64,000 nt of DNA from CAZYFH01 sp965249175 (GCA_965249175.1 OZ252227.1:868001-932000); one strand, 5' to 3'; positions 6,911-16,352 are shown, counted from the stretch's first letter. Notes: a model not told the origin generated them from the sequence alone. A program made the numbers and translations.

Positions 6911-8932
6911 TCAATCCTCAATTGCATCCTCGCCGATCATCTCCGGCAGCGGCGCGAGACCGAACTCATCCAGCACGGCGACGGTGACGTCGTACAGCGC
7001 CGGCTGGTCGATCGCGATCCGTCGGTTGGTGAGGAGCACGCCCGGCACGAGGCGATAGTCGTTCATGTGGTCGCCGCTCCACGCCTCGTCGTTGTCGGCG
7101 AAGATCTCCCGCGGGAACTCGCCGAGCGGACTCTCCCAGGAGCTCCGGTAGCCACGGCTGTAGCCGACGATGATGTCGGGCGCTTCGTCGACAAACGGTC
7201 CACTGAGCTCGTCCCGCGAGCGGTATGCCAGGGCGACGGGCGATTGCCCGTTGCGGTCGTCCACCATCCCGAGCAAATCGGCTTCGAGACGATCCAGCAG
7301 TGCGTCGTATTCCGCTCCCGCCGCCACGATCCCGTCGTTCTCGCGACCCTGGAGATTGACATACACGGCGTTGAATCCGACCGAGTACGCGGTCGTCTGA
7401 CTCCAGTCGACGTTGAGGAACAACGGTGACGCCCCCTGACGTGAGGGGTCCTTGAGGGTCACGTAGCCTTTGTCGACGAGCCACGAGTTGAGGTTGACCC
7501 CCCAGTGCCACGGCGTGAAGCCGTGATCCGACATCACGATGAGGGTGGTGCGGTCATCGCCTTCGACTTCTTCGAGGACGCGGCCGAGCGCCTCGTCCAT
7601 CTCCTCGTAGAGCGTTCGGATCCCGTCCGCCAGCAAGTCGTCCCTTACGAATGCCGGGTGATCTGGCACCGAGAAATGGTGGAGCATGTGGCTCCCCTGA
7701 TCGACACTCGAGAAGTAGAAGAAGAGCAGTCCGTCGTCGAACGACTCGAGCATGTAGTCGAGTGCCCGGCGCCGCTCCTGGTAGATGAACTGCGCTTGGT
7801 CCCAGAACTCGCGCGCGGTGAAGATGCCGTCGAGGTAGGCGTCCGTGTCTTCCGGTATCTCCTGAGTGTAGAAGCGGCCGATGGCCTCGGTGATCTCGCT
7901 GCCCCAATCGTCGGGCGTCGAGACCGGGAGCGCCGGGTTTGCCGGGTCGATCTGGAACGGTGTCACGTAGAGCCTGAAGTCCGGGCGCACCTCCTGAAGA
8001 TAGAAGCGTGCCGCCGCGCCAATGCTGACCAGATACGGCACCGCCTCGAAATCGAAGGCGACCCAGTCGCTCCACTCGCCCTCGTTGAGGACGAACTCGT
8101 TGTCCTGGACGACGAACTTCGCCGCCGGTGCTTCCGGGTCGAGCAGGACCTCGAAGTCGACGGTGAGCTCTGGGTTCTCGTACTCGATCTCGGCGTCGCG
8201 GGAGCGCGGCGCGCCGTCATCACGCGGGAATCGACGGAACGTGTTTGGCGGTCCGATGAGCTGGGCGCTCACACGGTCGTTGATGACCTCGACGAGTTGT
8301 CCGCCTGTCCCATCCGCCAGATCGTTCATGTTCTCCGGTGGGTAGTCCGTGTAGTACGAGTAGGTGCCCGCGCCGCCCTTGATATCGGGGGTGCCCATTC
8401 CGGAAAAAGAACGGCCACCGGATTCGACGGGCGGGAAGTTCATCGGCATCCGGAAGATCGTGGTCGGGATACCTGCGTCGTCCAGCAGCGTCCACAGCGC
8501 CGGGCCCCGGCGAAAGAGCTCGATGTCGCCGCCGGTGAGCGGGAAGTCCCACGACCCGAAACTCAGGCTTCGACTAGTTGGCAGCACGCGGTACGTCGGC
8601 GGATACATCTCGCGGGTGTCGGATTCGCGATGCAGGAAGTCGAACACGCCATGCCCGCCGGGATTCATCCCGGTGATGAAGTTTGACCAGGCGACCGGGC
8701 TGAGCGGCGGCATGCTCGTCTCGAGGGGGGCGAAATCGCCCTCGGACGCCAGGCGGCTGAAGTTCGGCAGCAGTCCCGCTTCCATGAACTGCGCGAGATA
8801 GGTCGCGTCCATCCCGTCGATGCCGAGGACGATGACCCGGCGGTCAGCCGACCCGCCGGCCGGTCGACACGCCGCGATGCTCACCAGAAGAAGGCCGCCT
8901 GCGGTCAGGATGGTTCGGCGACGCCGGGTCAC
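6911..8932 (-). CDS. Alkaline-phosphatase-superfamily lipoprotein (type I phosphodiesterase-like)
   Basis: Protein of 673 aa with lipobox LLVSIAAC near residue 22. The N-terminal metal site VIVLGIDGMDATYLAQFMEA and the nucleophile region LSPVAWSNFITGMNPGGHG match the type I phosphodiesterase/nucleotide pyrophosphatase branch. The second metal site is LIVMSDHGFTPWHWGVNLN and a late histidine is in AWSGDHMNDY. It is a paralogue of the next gene upstream, with the same block order. The GTG start at 8932 overlaps that gene's TGA by four bases, so the two are co-translated. Substrate unknown; a phosphodiester or sulfate ester of a surface glycan or lipid would suit the sulfur-related context. Confidence 0.85.
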   Translation of the reverse strand: MTRRRRTILTAGGLLLVSIAACRPAGGSADRRVIVLGIDGMDATYLAQFMEAGLLPNFSRLASEGDFAPLETSMPPLSPVAWSNFITGMNPGGHGVFDFLHRESDTREMYPPTYRVLPTSRSLSFGSWDFPLTGGDIELFRRGPALWTLLDDAGIPTTIFRMPMNFPPVESGGRSFSGMGTPDIKGGAGTYSYYTDYPPENMNDLADGTGGQLVEVINDRVSAQLIGPPNTFRRFPRDDGAPRSRDAEIEYENPELTVDFEVLLDPEAPAAKFVVQDNEFVLNEGEWSDWVAFDFEAVPYLVSIGAAARFYLQEVRPDFRLYVTPFQIDPANPALPVSTPDDWGSEITEAIGRFYTQEIPEDTDAYLDGIFTAREFWDQAQFIYQERRRALDYMLESFDDGLLFFYFSSVDQGSHMLHHFSVPDHPAFVRDDLLADGIRTLYEEMDEALGRVLEEVEGDDRTTLIVMSDHGFTPWHWGVNLNSWLVDKGYVTLKDPSRQGASPLFLNVDWSQTTAYSVGFNAVYVNLQGRENDGIVAAGAEYDALLDRLEADLLGMVDDRNGQSPVALAYRSRDELSGPFVDEAPDIIVGYSRGYRSSWESPLGEFPREIFADNDEAWSGDHMNDYRLVPGVLLTNRRIAIDQPALYDVTVAVLDEFGLAPLPEMIGEDAIED

Positions 8933-11145
8933 GATTCGGCCTCGGCGTGTCGCGCCGTAGCCGGCGCCGCGACGGGAGCCGTCTCAGTCCGCGGTGGCGT
9001 GGCCGGCATTAACGAGGTGCCATCGCAATGCGGTGGCACCGGCACACCGAACAGATCCAACACCGTTGGTCCGATGTCCATGATGCTCGGTGTGGCGGTG
9101 GCGATCTGGCGATTGCAGAAAAACATCCCGGGCACGTCGGGCGGGTTGAAGTTGTGGTCGCCGCTCCAGGGCCGTACGTTGTCCTCGAGCACGTCCTCGC
9201 TCACGCCGCCGGTGACGGAGAGCCACCCGACGCGGTGTCCTGGGCGGCAACCGACGATGAGGTCCGGGGCATCGCTGACGTACGGACCGCTGTAGACCTC
9301 CGTCGCGTCATAGACCTCTCGTACGGGGTGCGTCTGCTCCTGCTCGTCGTAGAGCGCCTTCAGACCGTCCTGGATCGCGCGCTTCGTCGCCGCCGCCTCA
9401 TCGCCGGGGGCCACGATGCCGTGGGCCTCGCGGCCCTGCACGTTGAGGTAGATGCCGCCGAAGCCGACCGCGTAGGCCTTTGTGCGCGACCAGTCGACGT
9501 CCTGGAACATATCTGCGCCGGTCGGCGCGCCGTTCTTGAGCGCCATGAACCCGTGGGTGTAGAGCCAACTGTTCAGGTTGACGCAGCGACGGAACGGTTT
9601 GAACCCATGGTCGGACATGACGACGAGGACGTCGTCGTCCGCGAGACGGGCCATCGTCCGTCCGACGAGATCATCCATACGCGTGTAGAGCGTCTTGATC
9701 GCATCGCGGTGTTTCGTGTCGCGCCCGCGGTTCGCCGGGTGCGTGTCGTCCAGGTGTCGGAAGAGCATGTGCTGTACCCGGTCGGTGATATCGAAGACAC
9801 ACACCACCGCGCCACGAGCGGTCTTGGCGAGCGCGTCGAAGAACATGCGCTCGCGTTCCTCGTGTATCAAGTAGGTCTGGTCGAGAAACGCATCTTCGTC
9901 GACGACGCCCTCGTTCAGCGAAGACATGTCCTCAGCCACCCCGAGCGTGGAATAACGACCCTGCGTCTTGGAGAGATAGACGGCGTACGTGAACGGATGG
10001 GAGATGGGCAACGCGGGCTTGTCAGGATCGATGTTGATCGGCGTCATATACAGCTTGACGTGCGGTGTGCACTCGAGGAGATAGAAGCGCACGATGCCGC
10101 GGACGCTGACGCCAGGCGCGGCCCGGAACCCGAGCTCGATCCATGGTGTGTAGGTGCGCTGCTTCAGGTCGTACGTCGCGTCGCCGATGGTCAGCGTGGC
10201 GTCGTCGCCGTTCACGCCGGCCCGCAGCTCGAGTGGCAGCTGCAGCTCGCCGCCACCGGCTCGCATCGTGTTCTCAGGCCCCGGGATGGCGCCTCGGGCC
10301 ACACCGTCCGCGAGGGTCAGCGCGATTCGCTCCCCGTTCTTCATTGAGGCCGCCAGCCGGTCCGCCTCTTCGGTGTCGCTGCTGAAGTAGTAATAGGTGC
10401 CCTGACTGCCCTTGAGGTCGGGGACGCTCATCGCGGACAACAGGACGCCGTTGAATTTCTCTGCGGGAAACGTAATCGGGACCCGGAGAATGGTGCTGAA
10501 GACCCCGTGGTCGCCGAGGATCTTCCAGAAGGGCTGGCTCCGGCGGCCCGCTTGGATGAGCGGTTTCCCGAGCGGAATCCTGAACGGCCCGAGTCGCAGT
10601 GTGCGCTTCGGCGGGTCGACGCGCGCCGAGCATAGTTCGGGGAGGTGCGACTTACGGTTGGGTACGAGGAAGTCGAAGATCCGGTGCTTGCCGGGGTTGC
10701 ATCCGGTCTGAAACGACGTCCACGCGACGGGTGACTCCGCGAGCAGCGTCGTCGCGAGCGGGCGAAAGGTCCCTCGATCGCGCAGGCGGGCGAGGTTCGG
10801 GAGTAGCCCTTCCGCCATGAACTGGTCGGTGAGCTCCGGGTCCTGACCGTCGAGACCGAGGATCACGACGCGGCGGACGCGCGCCGACGCCAGCGCGCGG
10901 CTGCCGCGAATGCGCTGTACCACCCACCTGATCGGCCAGGTCAAGAGGGTGAGGATCGCGAGAAACATCGTGAAGATGATGATGAACAGCGACGAGACGA
11001 AGGCGAATCCTGCACCGGGACCGACGTAGGCGAGCGCCGGCTCCGGCGCGCCCATGACGAGCAACAGTACGGCGCAGATGACTCCGCCCGTCGACCCGAA
11101 TCCTGGAACCCTGGAGCGCTGGACGTGTGGAACCATAGGCATCAT
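8929..11145 (-). CDS. Membrane-anchored alkaline-phosphatase-superfamily protein
   Basis: Protein of 738 aa. Two hydrophobic segments near the N-terminus (about 18-40 and 48-80, ending LTLLTWPIRWVVQRI) anchor a large phosphodiesterase-like domain. Motifs are VVILGLDGQDPELTDQFMAE, ESPVAWTSFQTGCNPGKH, VMSDHGFKPFRRCVNLN and RPWSGDHNFNPPDVPG. It is close in layout to its downstream paralogue but lacks the lipobox. The first of two tandem ATGs (11145) lies one base after the sulfotransferase stop; the exact start among the ATGs at 11145, 11142 and 11136 is uncertain. Part of the minus-strand cluster ending with the sulfatase. Confidence 0.83.
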   Translation of the reverse strand: MMPMVPHVQRSRVPGFGSTGGVICAVLLLVMGAPEPALAYVGPGAGFAFVSSLFIIIFTMFLAILTLLTWPIRWVVQRIRGSRALASARVRRVVILGLDGQDPELTDQFMAEGLLPNLARLRDRGTFRPLATTLLAESPVAWTSFQTGCNPGKHRIFDFLVPNRKSHLPELCSARVDPPKRTLRLGPFRIPLGKPLIQAGRRSQPFWKILGDHGVFSTILRVPITFPAEKFNGVLLSAMSVPDLKGSQGTYYYFSSDTEEADRLAASMKNGERIALTLADGVARGAIPGPENTMRAGGGELQLPLELRAGVNGDDATLTIGDATYDLKQRTYTPWIELGFRAAPGVSVRGIVRFYLLECTPHVKLYMTPINIDPDKPALPISHPFTYAVYLSKTQGRYSTLGVAEDMSSLNEGVVDEDAFLDQTYLIHEERERMFFDALAKTARGAVVCVFDITDRVQHMLFRHLDDTHPANRGRDTKHRDAIKTLYTRMDDLVGRTMARLADDDVLVVMSDHGFKPFRRCVNLNSWLYTHGFMALKNGAPTGADMFQDVDWSRTKAYAVGFGGIYLNVQGREAHGIVAPGDEAAATKRAIQDGLKALYDEQEQTHPVREVYDATEVYSGPYVSDAPDLIVGCRPGHRVGWLSVTGGVSEDVLEDNVRPWSGDHNFNPPDVPGMFFCNRQIATATPSIMDIGPTVLDLFGVPVPPHCDGTSLMPATPPRTETAPVAAPATARHAEAES

Positions 11146-11146
11146 C

Positions 11147-11758
11147 CTAGGCTCTGTTCCGATAGAGCGCGGTGTCCACGGCCGCGGCCATCGCCTCGAC
11201 GTCGAGGTCGCCACCGAGGAATTGGCCGATCTGCCCGGCGACGACCGCCGGTTCCGACACCGCGTGCCGATGCTCCACATAGAGCACCTCGCAGTCGGCT
11301 CGGTTGGCGAGCTGGGTCTCGACTTTCTGTAGGTGAGCGGTGAACAGGTCCGCCATGTCGGCATCACTCGTCTCGCCGGGCGGTTCGCCCCGGCGGTCGA
11401 GCATCTTCTGTTGGGAGGCGAGCACCTCCGGCAGACTGCGCCGCAGAAAGATGACCCTGTAGTCGTAGGTCGGCGGGAGGTGCTGCAGGAGAAACGAGAT
11501 GACCTTGAGGCCCTTGCCGCGCGTGTCGGCCAGCCACGACGTGTCCGTCGTCTTGTCGAGCTCTTTGACCCGCTCGAGCTCGTAGTAGCCCTTGGGATTG
11601 TCCGCGTCTGCTCTGCGGAGGCCGTCGACCACCAGCTCGATCCCGCCCGCTGCCAGCATGCGCATCAGCATCGAAGTGCCCGATCGGGGCAGGCCCGACA
11701 CGATGATGATCGGCTCTCCGGACGAACGTGCGCCCCACAGGCGCTTCAGGAAGCTCAT
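11147..11758 (-). CDS. Sulfotransferase family protein
   Basis: Protein of 203 aa with the 5'-phosphosulfate-binding P-loop IIIVSGLPRSGTSMLMRMLA at residues 17-36 and a later YRVIFLRRSLPEVLASQQKM block for 3'-phosphate binding. Transfers sulfuryl from PAPS to an unknown acceptor. It heads the minus-strand cluster containing the two phosphodiesterase-like proteins and the sulfatase. It lies 126 bp from the divergent ATP sulfurylase/APS kinase gene that supplies PAPS. The ATG at 11758 has GGAG seven bases upstream and was preferred over a TTG at 11785. The intergenic gap holds a small perfect palindrome, CCCCTAAGGGG, at 11792-11802. Confidence 0.85.
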   Translation of the reverse strand: MSFLKRLWGARSSGEPIIIVSGLPRSGTSMLMRMLAAGGIELVVDGLRRADADNPKGYYELERVKELDKTTDTSWLADTRGKGLKVISFLLQHLPPTYDYRVIFLRRSLPEVLASQQKMLDRRGEPPGETSDADMADLFTAHLQKVETQLANRADCEVLYVEHRHAVSEPAVVAGQIGQFLGGDLDVEAMAAAVDTALYRNRA

Positions 11759-11884
11759 GACGGCTCCGATGGTGGCCAGTTTCAACCGATTCCCCTAAGG
11801 GGTCAAGCGGTGAGGACACGGACGCATGCTATCCTCACGGGTTCTCTGGTTCGTTCGTTCCGTTTCCTAGCTAGGAGTGACCTT

Positions 11885-13621
11885 GTGTCCGACCACCTCA
11901 TTGCCCCGCATGGCGGGACGCTCGTGGACCTGTGTGTCGACGATGCGCGCGCGGCCGCCGTCAAGGCGGCGTCGCGCGATTGGCCGTCTCACGACCTGAC
12001 GGCGCGACAGCTCTGCGACCTCGAGCTGCTCCTGACCGGAGCCTTCTCGCCGCTCAGGGGCTTCATGGGTCAGAAGGACCATGAACGTGTGTGCGCCGAG
12101 ATGCGGCTCGCCGATGGCGACGGCACGCTCTGGCCGATCCCGATCACGCTCGATGTGTCCAAAGAGCTCGCCGGGACACTGAAGCCTGGGTCGAACCTGG
12201 CGCTACGCGACGAGGAGGGTGTGATGATCGCCGCCCTCGCCGTGGAGGACGTCTGGCAACCCGCTCGCGAAGCTGAGGCCGAAGCGGTGTTCGGCACCGC
12301 GAACCGCGAGCATCCGGGGGTGGCCTACCTCCTCGACCAGGCTCAGCCGTTCTATGTTGGCGGCCGGGTGACCGGTCTGCAGCCGGTGACTCACTACGAC
12401 TACACATTGCTGCGTCATCGACCCGCGGAGCTGCGAGCCGAGTTCGCCAAGCTGGGGTGGACGAAGATCGTGGCGTTTCAAACCCGCAACCCAATGCACC
12501 GAGCCCACCAGGAGCTGACGCTCCGCGCCGCGAAAGAGGTGGAGGCAAGTCTCCTCATCCATCCGGTGGTCGGGTTGACCAAGCCCGGCGACGTCGACCA
12601 CTACACCCGGGTGCGGTGCTATCAGGCATTGCTCCACCGGTATCCGCGGAAGACCGCGATGCTGTCGCTGCTGCCGCTGGCGATGCGCATGGGCGGTCCA
12701 CGCGAGGCGGTGTGGCACGCCATCATTCGGAAGAACCACGGGTGCACGCATCTCATCGTCGGCCGTGATCACGCTGGACCCGGTAGCGACTCGAGCGGGA
12801 CCCCGTTCTACGGTCCATACGACGCGCAGGAGCTGCTCCGCCAGCACGAGGCCGAGCTGGGCGTCGCGATGGTGCCGTTCAAGATGATGGTCTATGTCGA
12901 GGACCTCGATTCGTATGTGCCTATCGATGAGGTCCCGGACGGCAAGCGCACGCTGAACCTGTCGGGAACCGAGCTGCGTGGACGTCTCGCCAAAGGCCAG
13001 GACGTGCCCACGTGGTTCACGTTTGCCGACGTCGCGCACGAGCTCAGACGGAGCCACCCACCGCGGCACCGCCAGGGGTTCACAGTGTTTTTTACCGGCT
13101 TGTCCGGGTCGGGAAAATCGACCATCGCGAACGCCCTCCTCGTGAAGTTCCTGGAGATGGGGGGGCGCCCCGTCACGCTGCTCGACGGCGACCTCGTCCG
13201 GAAGAACCTGTCGAAGGAGCTTGGCTTCTCAAAGGAACACCGTGACATCAACATCCGCCGGATCGGCTACGTGGCGTCGGAGATCACCAAGAACGGTGGC
13301 ATCGCCGTCTGTGCGCCGATCGCACCCTATGACGCGGTCCGAAGGGACGTGCGCTCGATGATCGAGCCCACCGGCGGGTTCATGCTCGTCTTTGTCGACA
13401 CGCCGATCGCGGTGTGCGAGGAGCGAGACCGAAAGGGTCTGTATGCCAAGGCCCGCGCCGGCATCATCAAGGAGTTCACTGGCATCTCGGATCCGTACGA
13501 AGAACCGCCTGACGCCGACCTCGTCGTCGACACGACGGCGCTGACACCCGAAGAGTCGGCGCAGCAGATCGTCCTGCACCTCGAAAAAGAGGGGTACGTC
13601 GGCGCGGAGGACGACGACTGA
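11885..13621 (+). CDS. sat/cysC: Bifunctional sulfate adenylyltransferase/adenylylsulfate kinase
   Basis: Fusion of 578 aa. The N-terminal ATP sulfurylase (about 1-390) has FSPLRGFMGQ, the nucleotide motif VAFQTRNPMHRAHQE and LIVGRDHAGPG. The C-terminal APS kinase (about 395-575) has the P-loop FFTGLSGSGKSTIAN and DGDLVRKNLSKELGFSKEHR. Together they turn sulfate and two ATP into PAPS. GTG at 11885 has AGGAG seven bases upstream. It is divergent from the sulfotransferase cluster and about 8 kb from cysH, so the same PAPS pool can feed sulfation and assimilation. Length and domain order are normal for the family. Confidence 0.95.
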   Translation: MSDHLIAPHGGTLVDLCVDDARAAAVKAASRDWPSHDLTARQLCDLELLLTGAFSPLRGFMGQKDHERVCAEMRLADGDGTLWPIPITLDVSKELAGTLKPGSNLALRDEEGVMIAALAVEDVWQPAREAEAEAVFGTANREHPGVAYLLDQAQPFYVGGRVTGLQPVTHYDYTLLRHRPAELRAEFAKLGWTKIVAFQTRNPMHRAHQELTLRAAKEVEASLLIHPVVGLTKPGDVDHYTRVRCYQALLHRYPRKTAMLSLLPLAMRMGGPREAVWHAIIRKNHGCTHLIVGRDHAGPGSDSSGTPFYGPYDAQELLRQHEAELGVAMVPFKMMVYVEDLDSYVPIDEVPDGKRTLNLSGTELRGRLAKGQDVPTWFTFADVAHELRRSHPPRHRQGFTVFFTGLSGSGKSTIANALLVKFLEMGGRPVTLLDGDLVRKNLSKELGFSKEHRDINIRRIGYVASEITKNGGIAVCAPIAPYDAVRRDVRSMIEPTGGFMLVFVDTPIAVCEERDRKGLYAKARAGIIKEFTGISDPYEEPPDADLVVDTTALTPEESAQQIVLHLEKEGYVGAEDDD

Positions 13622-14229
13622 CAACGCAACCGAGTCGGTTCGAGCGGGCCATCGTGGGATTCGACGAGGCCAACGCCCACGATCCGAACCGCGAGACCGT
13701 CGACGGCGTGTCTCAGCCGAAGGAGCTCGCCTACGCCCGTCGCATGACGGCCGCGCTCGAGCGGTTCGCTCCCGGGGCGTCCGAGGCTGTCCGACTCGCA
13801 GTCCGCTGCCAGCACGTCCAGCGCTGGACGATTCCGCGGTCGACCTACCCCGATGGCCGCGACGGGTACCGGTCGTGGCGGACGGACCTCGGGGCGTTTC
13901 ACGCCGAGACGGCCGGCGCGATTCTGCGCGAGGTCGGCTATGACGACGCCACGATCGGTCGGGTCTCGTCGCTGCTTCGCAAGGAGCGGTTAAAAGCCGA
14001 CCCGGACGTGCAGCTCTTCGAGGATGTGATCTGCCTGGTGTTTCTCGAGCACTACCTCGCCGACTTCGCGACGCAGCACGACGAAGAGAAGCTCGTGGAT
14101 ATCCTGCGGAAGACCTGGCGCAAGATGTCCGATGCCGGGCGCAGCGCCGCCCGCACGCTCGATCTCGCGCCCGAGGTAGCCGCGATCGTGGGGCGCGCAG
14201 TCGCCGCCGATCCTTCCACGGGTGACTGA
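13618..14229 (+). CDS. DUF4202 family protein, probable CTG start
   Basis: Unknown-function family. The protein is rich in helices with histidines in LAVRCQHVQRWTIPR and FHAETAGAILREVG, suggesting an HD-like metal site; this is inference. The first ATG/GTG in frame is GTG 13654, but that would cut off the conserved stretch RFERAIVGFDEANAHDPN. A CTG at 13618 overlaps the upstream TGA by three bases and has a perfect GGAGG exactly seven bases upstream, giving a 203-aa protein. It is translationally coupled to the ATP sulfurylase/APS kinase gene, so a sulfur-linked role is plausible. Confidence 0.75.
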   Translation: MTTQPSRFERAIVGFDEANAHDPNRETVDGVSQPKELAYARRMTAALERFAPGASEAVRLAVRCQHVQRWTIPRSTYPDGRDGYRSWRTDLGAFHAETAGAILREVGYDDATIGRVSSLLRKERLKADPDVQLFEDVICLVFLEHYLADFATQHDEEKLVDILRKTWRKMSDAGRSAARTLDLAPEVAAIVGRAVAADPSTGD

Positions 14230-14238
14230 CGCACGACG

Positions 14239-15201
14239 CTACGTGCTGATCGAGCCGTCGTCGTGGTCTCGCGGGCCGGTCAGCGCGGACCTCGAGCGCC
14301 AGAGCGCGGCCGCCGCGCTCCCGACCAGCGAGTGAAAGACCGCCGAGATGGCGCTCGGGACGGCGACGAGCGGATTGGCGAAATTCTGCTGCGCCAGGAC
14401 CACGCCAAGCCCGGAGTTCTGCATGCCGACCTCGATGGCCACGGTGCGCGACGCCTGCTCGCGCCCCAGCCAGATCCTGCCGGCGCCATAACCGAGCACG
14501 AAGCCGCCGGCATGCAGACACAACACGGCCAGGACGAGTCGTACGCCCGCATCGATGACCTGTTGCCGGTTGCCCCCGATGACCGAGCCGACGATCAGGA
14601 CGATCGCCGCGACCGCGACGAGTGGTGCCACGGGAAGGACCCGCGCGCATGCCGTCGGGAAGCGCCACTTGAGGAGCGCGCCGGCAGCCACCGGGACAAT
14701 CACCACCTGTACCGTATCGAGCAACAGGCCGGCGGCGGGCACGTCGACACGATTGCCCGCCAGGAGCGCGGTCAACGTTGGCGTCATGAGAACGGCGAGC
14801 AGTGTCGACGCGGTCGTCATCGTGACCGAGAGCGCGACATCTGCGCGGGCGAGGAAGGTGATGACGTTGGACGCGGTGCCCCCTGGGCAACAGGAGACGA
14901 GGATGAGGCCAACGGCGAACGGCGTGGGCAGCCCGAACAGTGCGCCGAGACCCCACCCGAGCGCCGGCATGAGCGTATATTGGAGCGCGACGCCGGGGAG
15001 CACGCTCGTGCGTTCGCGACCAATCCGGCGGAAATCGGCAAAGCCGACCGTCATCCCCATACTCAGCATGATGGTCGCCAGCCCGATCGGAATCAGTGGA
15101 CCGCTGAACCAACTGAAGAGGTTGGGACGCAGCAGCGCGGCGCCGGCGGCGAGCAGCACCCACAGCGGGAACGCGTTGGTGAGAGCGGTCAGGACTCGCA
15201 C
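14239..15201 (-). CDS. Bile acid:sodium symporter (BASS) family transporter
   Basis: Protein of 320 aa with about nine to ten membrane segments and the two family crossover motifs, LILVSCCPGGTASNVITFLA and AIEVGMQNSGLGVVLAQQNF. Likely a sodium-coupled uptake carrier for an organic anion; the substrate cannot be told from sequence. GTG at 15201 was chosen because it gives the family N-terminus VRVLTALTNAFPLWVLLAAG and sits nine bases behind a TACAAT box. An upstream TTG would extend the protein by 24 poorly hydrophobic residues. Convergent with the DUF4202 gene. Confidence 0.85.
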   Translation of the reverse strand: MRVLTALTNAFPLWVLLAAGAALLRPNLFSWFSGPLIPIGLATIMLSMGMTVGFADFRRIGRERTSVLPGVALQYTLMPALGWGLGALFGLPTPFAVGLILVSCCPGGTASNVITFLARADVALSVTMTTASTLLAVLMTPTLTALLAGNRVDVPAAGLLLDTVQVVIVPVAAGALLKWRFPTACARVLPVAPLVAVAAIVLIVGSVIGGNRQQVIDAGVRLVLAVLCLHAGGFVLGYGAGRIWLGREQASRTVAIEVGMQNSGLGVVLAQQNFANPLVAVPSAISAVFHSLVGSAAAALWRSRSALTGPRDHDDGSIST

Positions 15202-15210
15202 AGTGCCGAA

Positions 15211-15216
15211 ATTGTA
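15211..15216 (-). promoter_or_regulatory. Putative -10 box giving a near-leaderless BASS mRNA
   Basis: TACAAT reads toward the transporter gene, nine bases before its GTG start. The predicted transcription start falls within about three bases of the start codon. No strong -35 hexamer is visible at 16-18 bases upstream. Confidence 0.4.
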
Positions 15217-15272
15217 AGGGTTCCAAGCCCAGGGACCATCGGAACCGCTGAACCTCGAAAGATGGAGCCGCA

Positions 15273-16088
15273 ATGACGTTTCAGTCGGATGTGCTCAAAG
15301 GCAAGACCGCGTTGGTGACCGGTGGCGGCACCGGCATTTGTCGTGGCCTGTCGTTGGCGCTGGCCGCACACGGGTGCGACGTGGCGATTACGAGCCGCAA
15401 GGCTGACCGTCTCGAACCGACGCGCGCGGTGATCGAAGCCCAGGGCGTTCGTGCGTTCGCGGTGGCCGGCGACGTCCGCGATCCGGCGTCGGTCGAGCGG
15501 ACAGTGGCGGAAACGGTCGAGGCGCTCGGCCGGCTCGATATTCTCGTCAACGGCGCCGCCGGTAATTTCCTGTGTCTGGCCGAGGACCTGTCGCCAAACG
15601 GCTTCGGCACGGTCGTCGACATCGATCTGAAGGGCACGTTTCACATGTGCCGAGCGGCGCTCCCGCACCTCAAGGTGAACGGCGGCGTCGTGCTGAACAT
15701 CAGCGCAACGCTGCACTACGTCGGGACCGTGGCGCAGCTTCACGTGTCGGCGGCCAAAGCCGGGATCGACGCGCTCACGCGTGTGCTGGCCGTCGAGTGG
15801 GGCCCGTACGGCATTCGGGTCAACGGCATCGCGCCCGGCCCGATCGCCGACACGGAGGGTGTGCGACGGCTCCTCGTCGGCGCGGCCAAGGAGCGCGCGG
15901 AGCAGATGACGCCGCTCAGGCGGCTGGGTGAGATTCAGCACATCGCGGACGCGACGCTGTTCTTGTGTTCGGACGCCGCGGCGTTTATCAACGGGGTGAC
16001 GCTTGTCGTCGACGGTGGCCTGTGGCTCGCGTCGAGTCGGATGGCGGAGGCGTGGGCGGAGAGCGTGGGTGAGGCGGGGAAGGCGTAG
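15273..16088 (+). CDS. Short-chain dehydrogenase/reductase, 2,4-dienoyl-CoA reductase-like
   Basis: Protein of 271 aa with the NADP-binding glycine motif TGGGTGICRGLSLALAAHG at about residues 17-35 and the NGAAGNFL motif. Blocks NFLCLAEDLSPNGFGTVVDI and LAVEWGPYGIRVNGIAPGP match peroxisomal-type dienoyl-CoA reductases. That group lacks the classical Tyr-x-x-x-Lys; here the site reads LHVSAAKAG, keeping only the Lys. Predicted to reduce a 2,4-dienoyl-CoA during unsaturated fatty-acid breakdown. Divergent from the BASS gene with a 71-bp shared upstream region. Confidence 0.85.
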   Translation: MTFQSDVLKGKTALVTGGGTGICRGLSLALAAHGCDVAITSRKADRLEPTRAVIEAQGVRAFAVAGDVRDPASVERTVAETVEALGRLDILVNGAAGNFLCLAEDLSPNGFGTVVDIDLKGTFHMCRAALPHLKVNGGVVLNISATLHYVGTVAQLHVSAAKAGIDALTRVLAVEWGPYGIRVNGIAPGPIADTEGVRRLLVGAAKERAEQMTPLRRLGEIQHIADATLFLCSDAAAFINGVTLVVDGGLWLASSRMAEAWAESVGEAGKA

Positions 16089-16297
16089 GACTCGGGCTGT
16101 CCCCGTGCGCGCCGGTCCTGCACATCCCTCCAGAAACCGCTACGCCTCGGGTGGCAGTGGTGCTGCTTGCAGGAACGGCGCCAGTTCGGCTTCGGACGGT
16201 TTCTTGCGGGATGTGCACGACCAGCGCGCACGACCCCTGAGCGGAACCCTGATCTTGCCCGGGAACCTGGAGCCTAGGGACCCTTGGAAACCGGTTT

Positions 16298-16351
16298 CGT
16301 AGCGCAGGCCTTCAGGCCTGCGAAGCAAGGATGAAAAGCCTTGCCCTACGA
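16298..16351. repeat. Dispersed palindromic (REP-like) repeat
   Basis: Two adjacent hairpins: CGCAGGCCTTCAGGCCTGCG, then a second one with an end reading AAGCCTTGCCCTACGA. The second is the inverted form of the unit at 6843-6886. The upstream 16089-16297 stretch holds no convincing gene: a minus-strand frame ending ELAPFLQAAPLPPEA is open but not recognised. The repeat runs directly into the IS91 remnant. Confidence 0.7.
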
Positions 16352-16352
16352 A

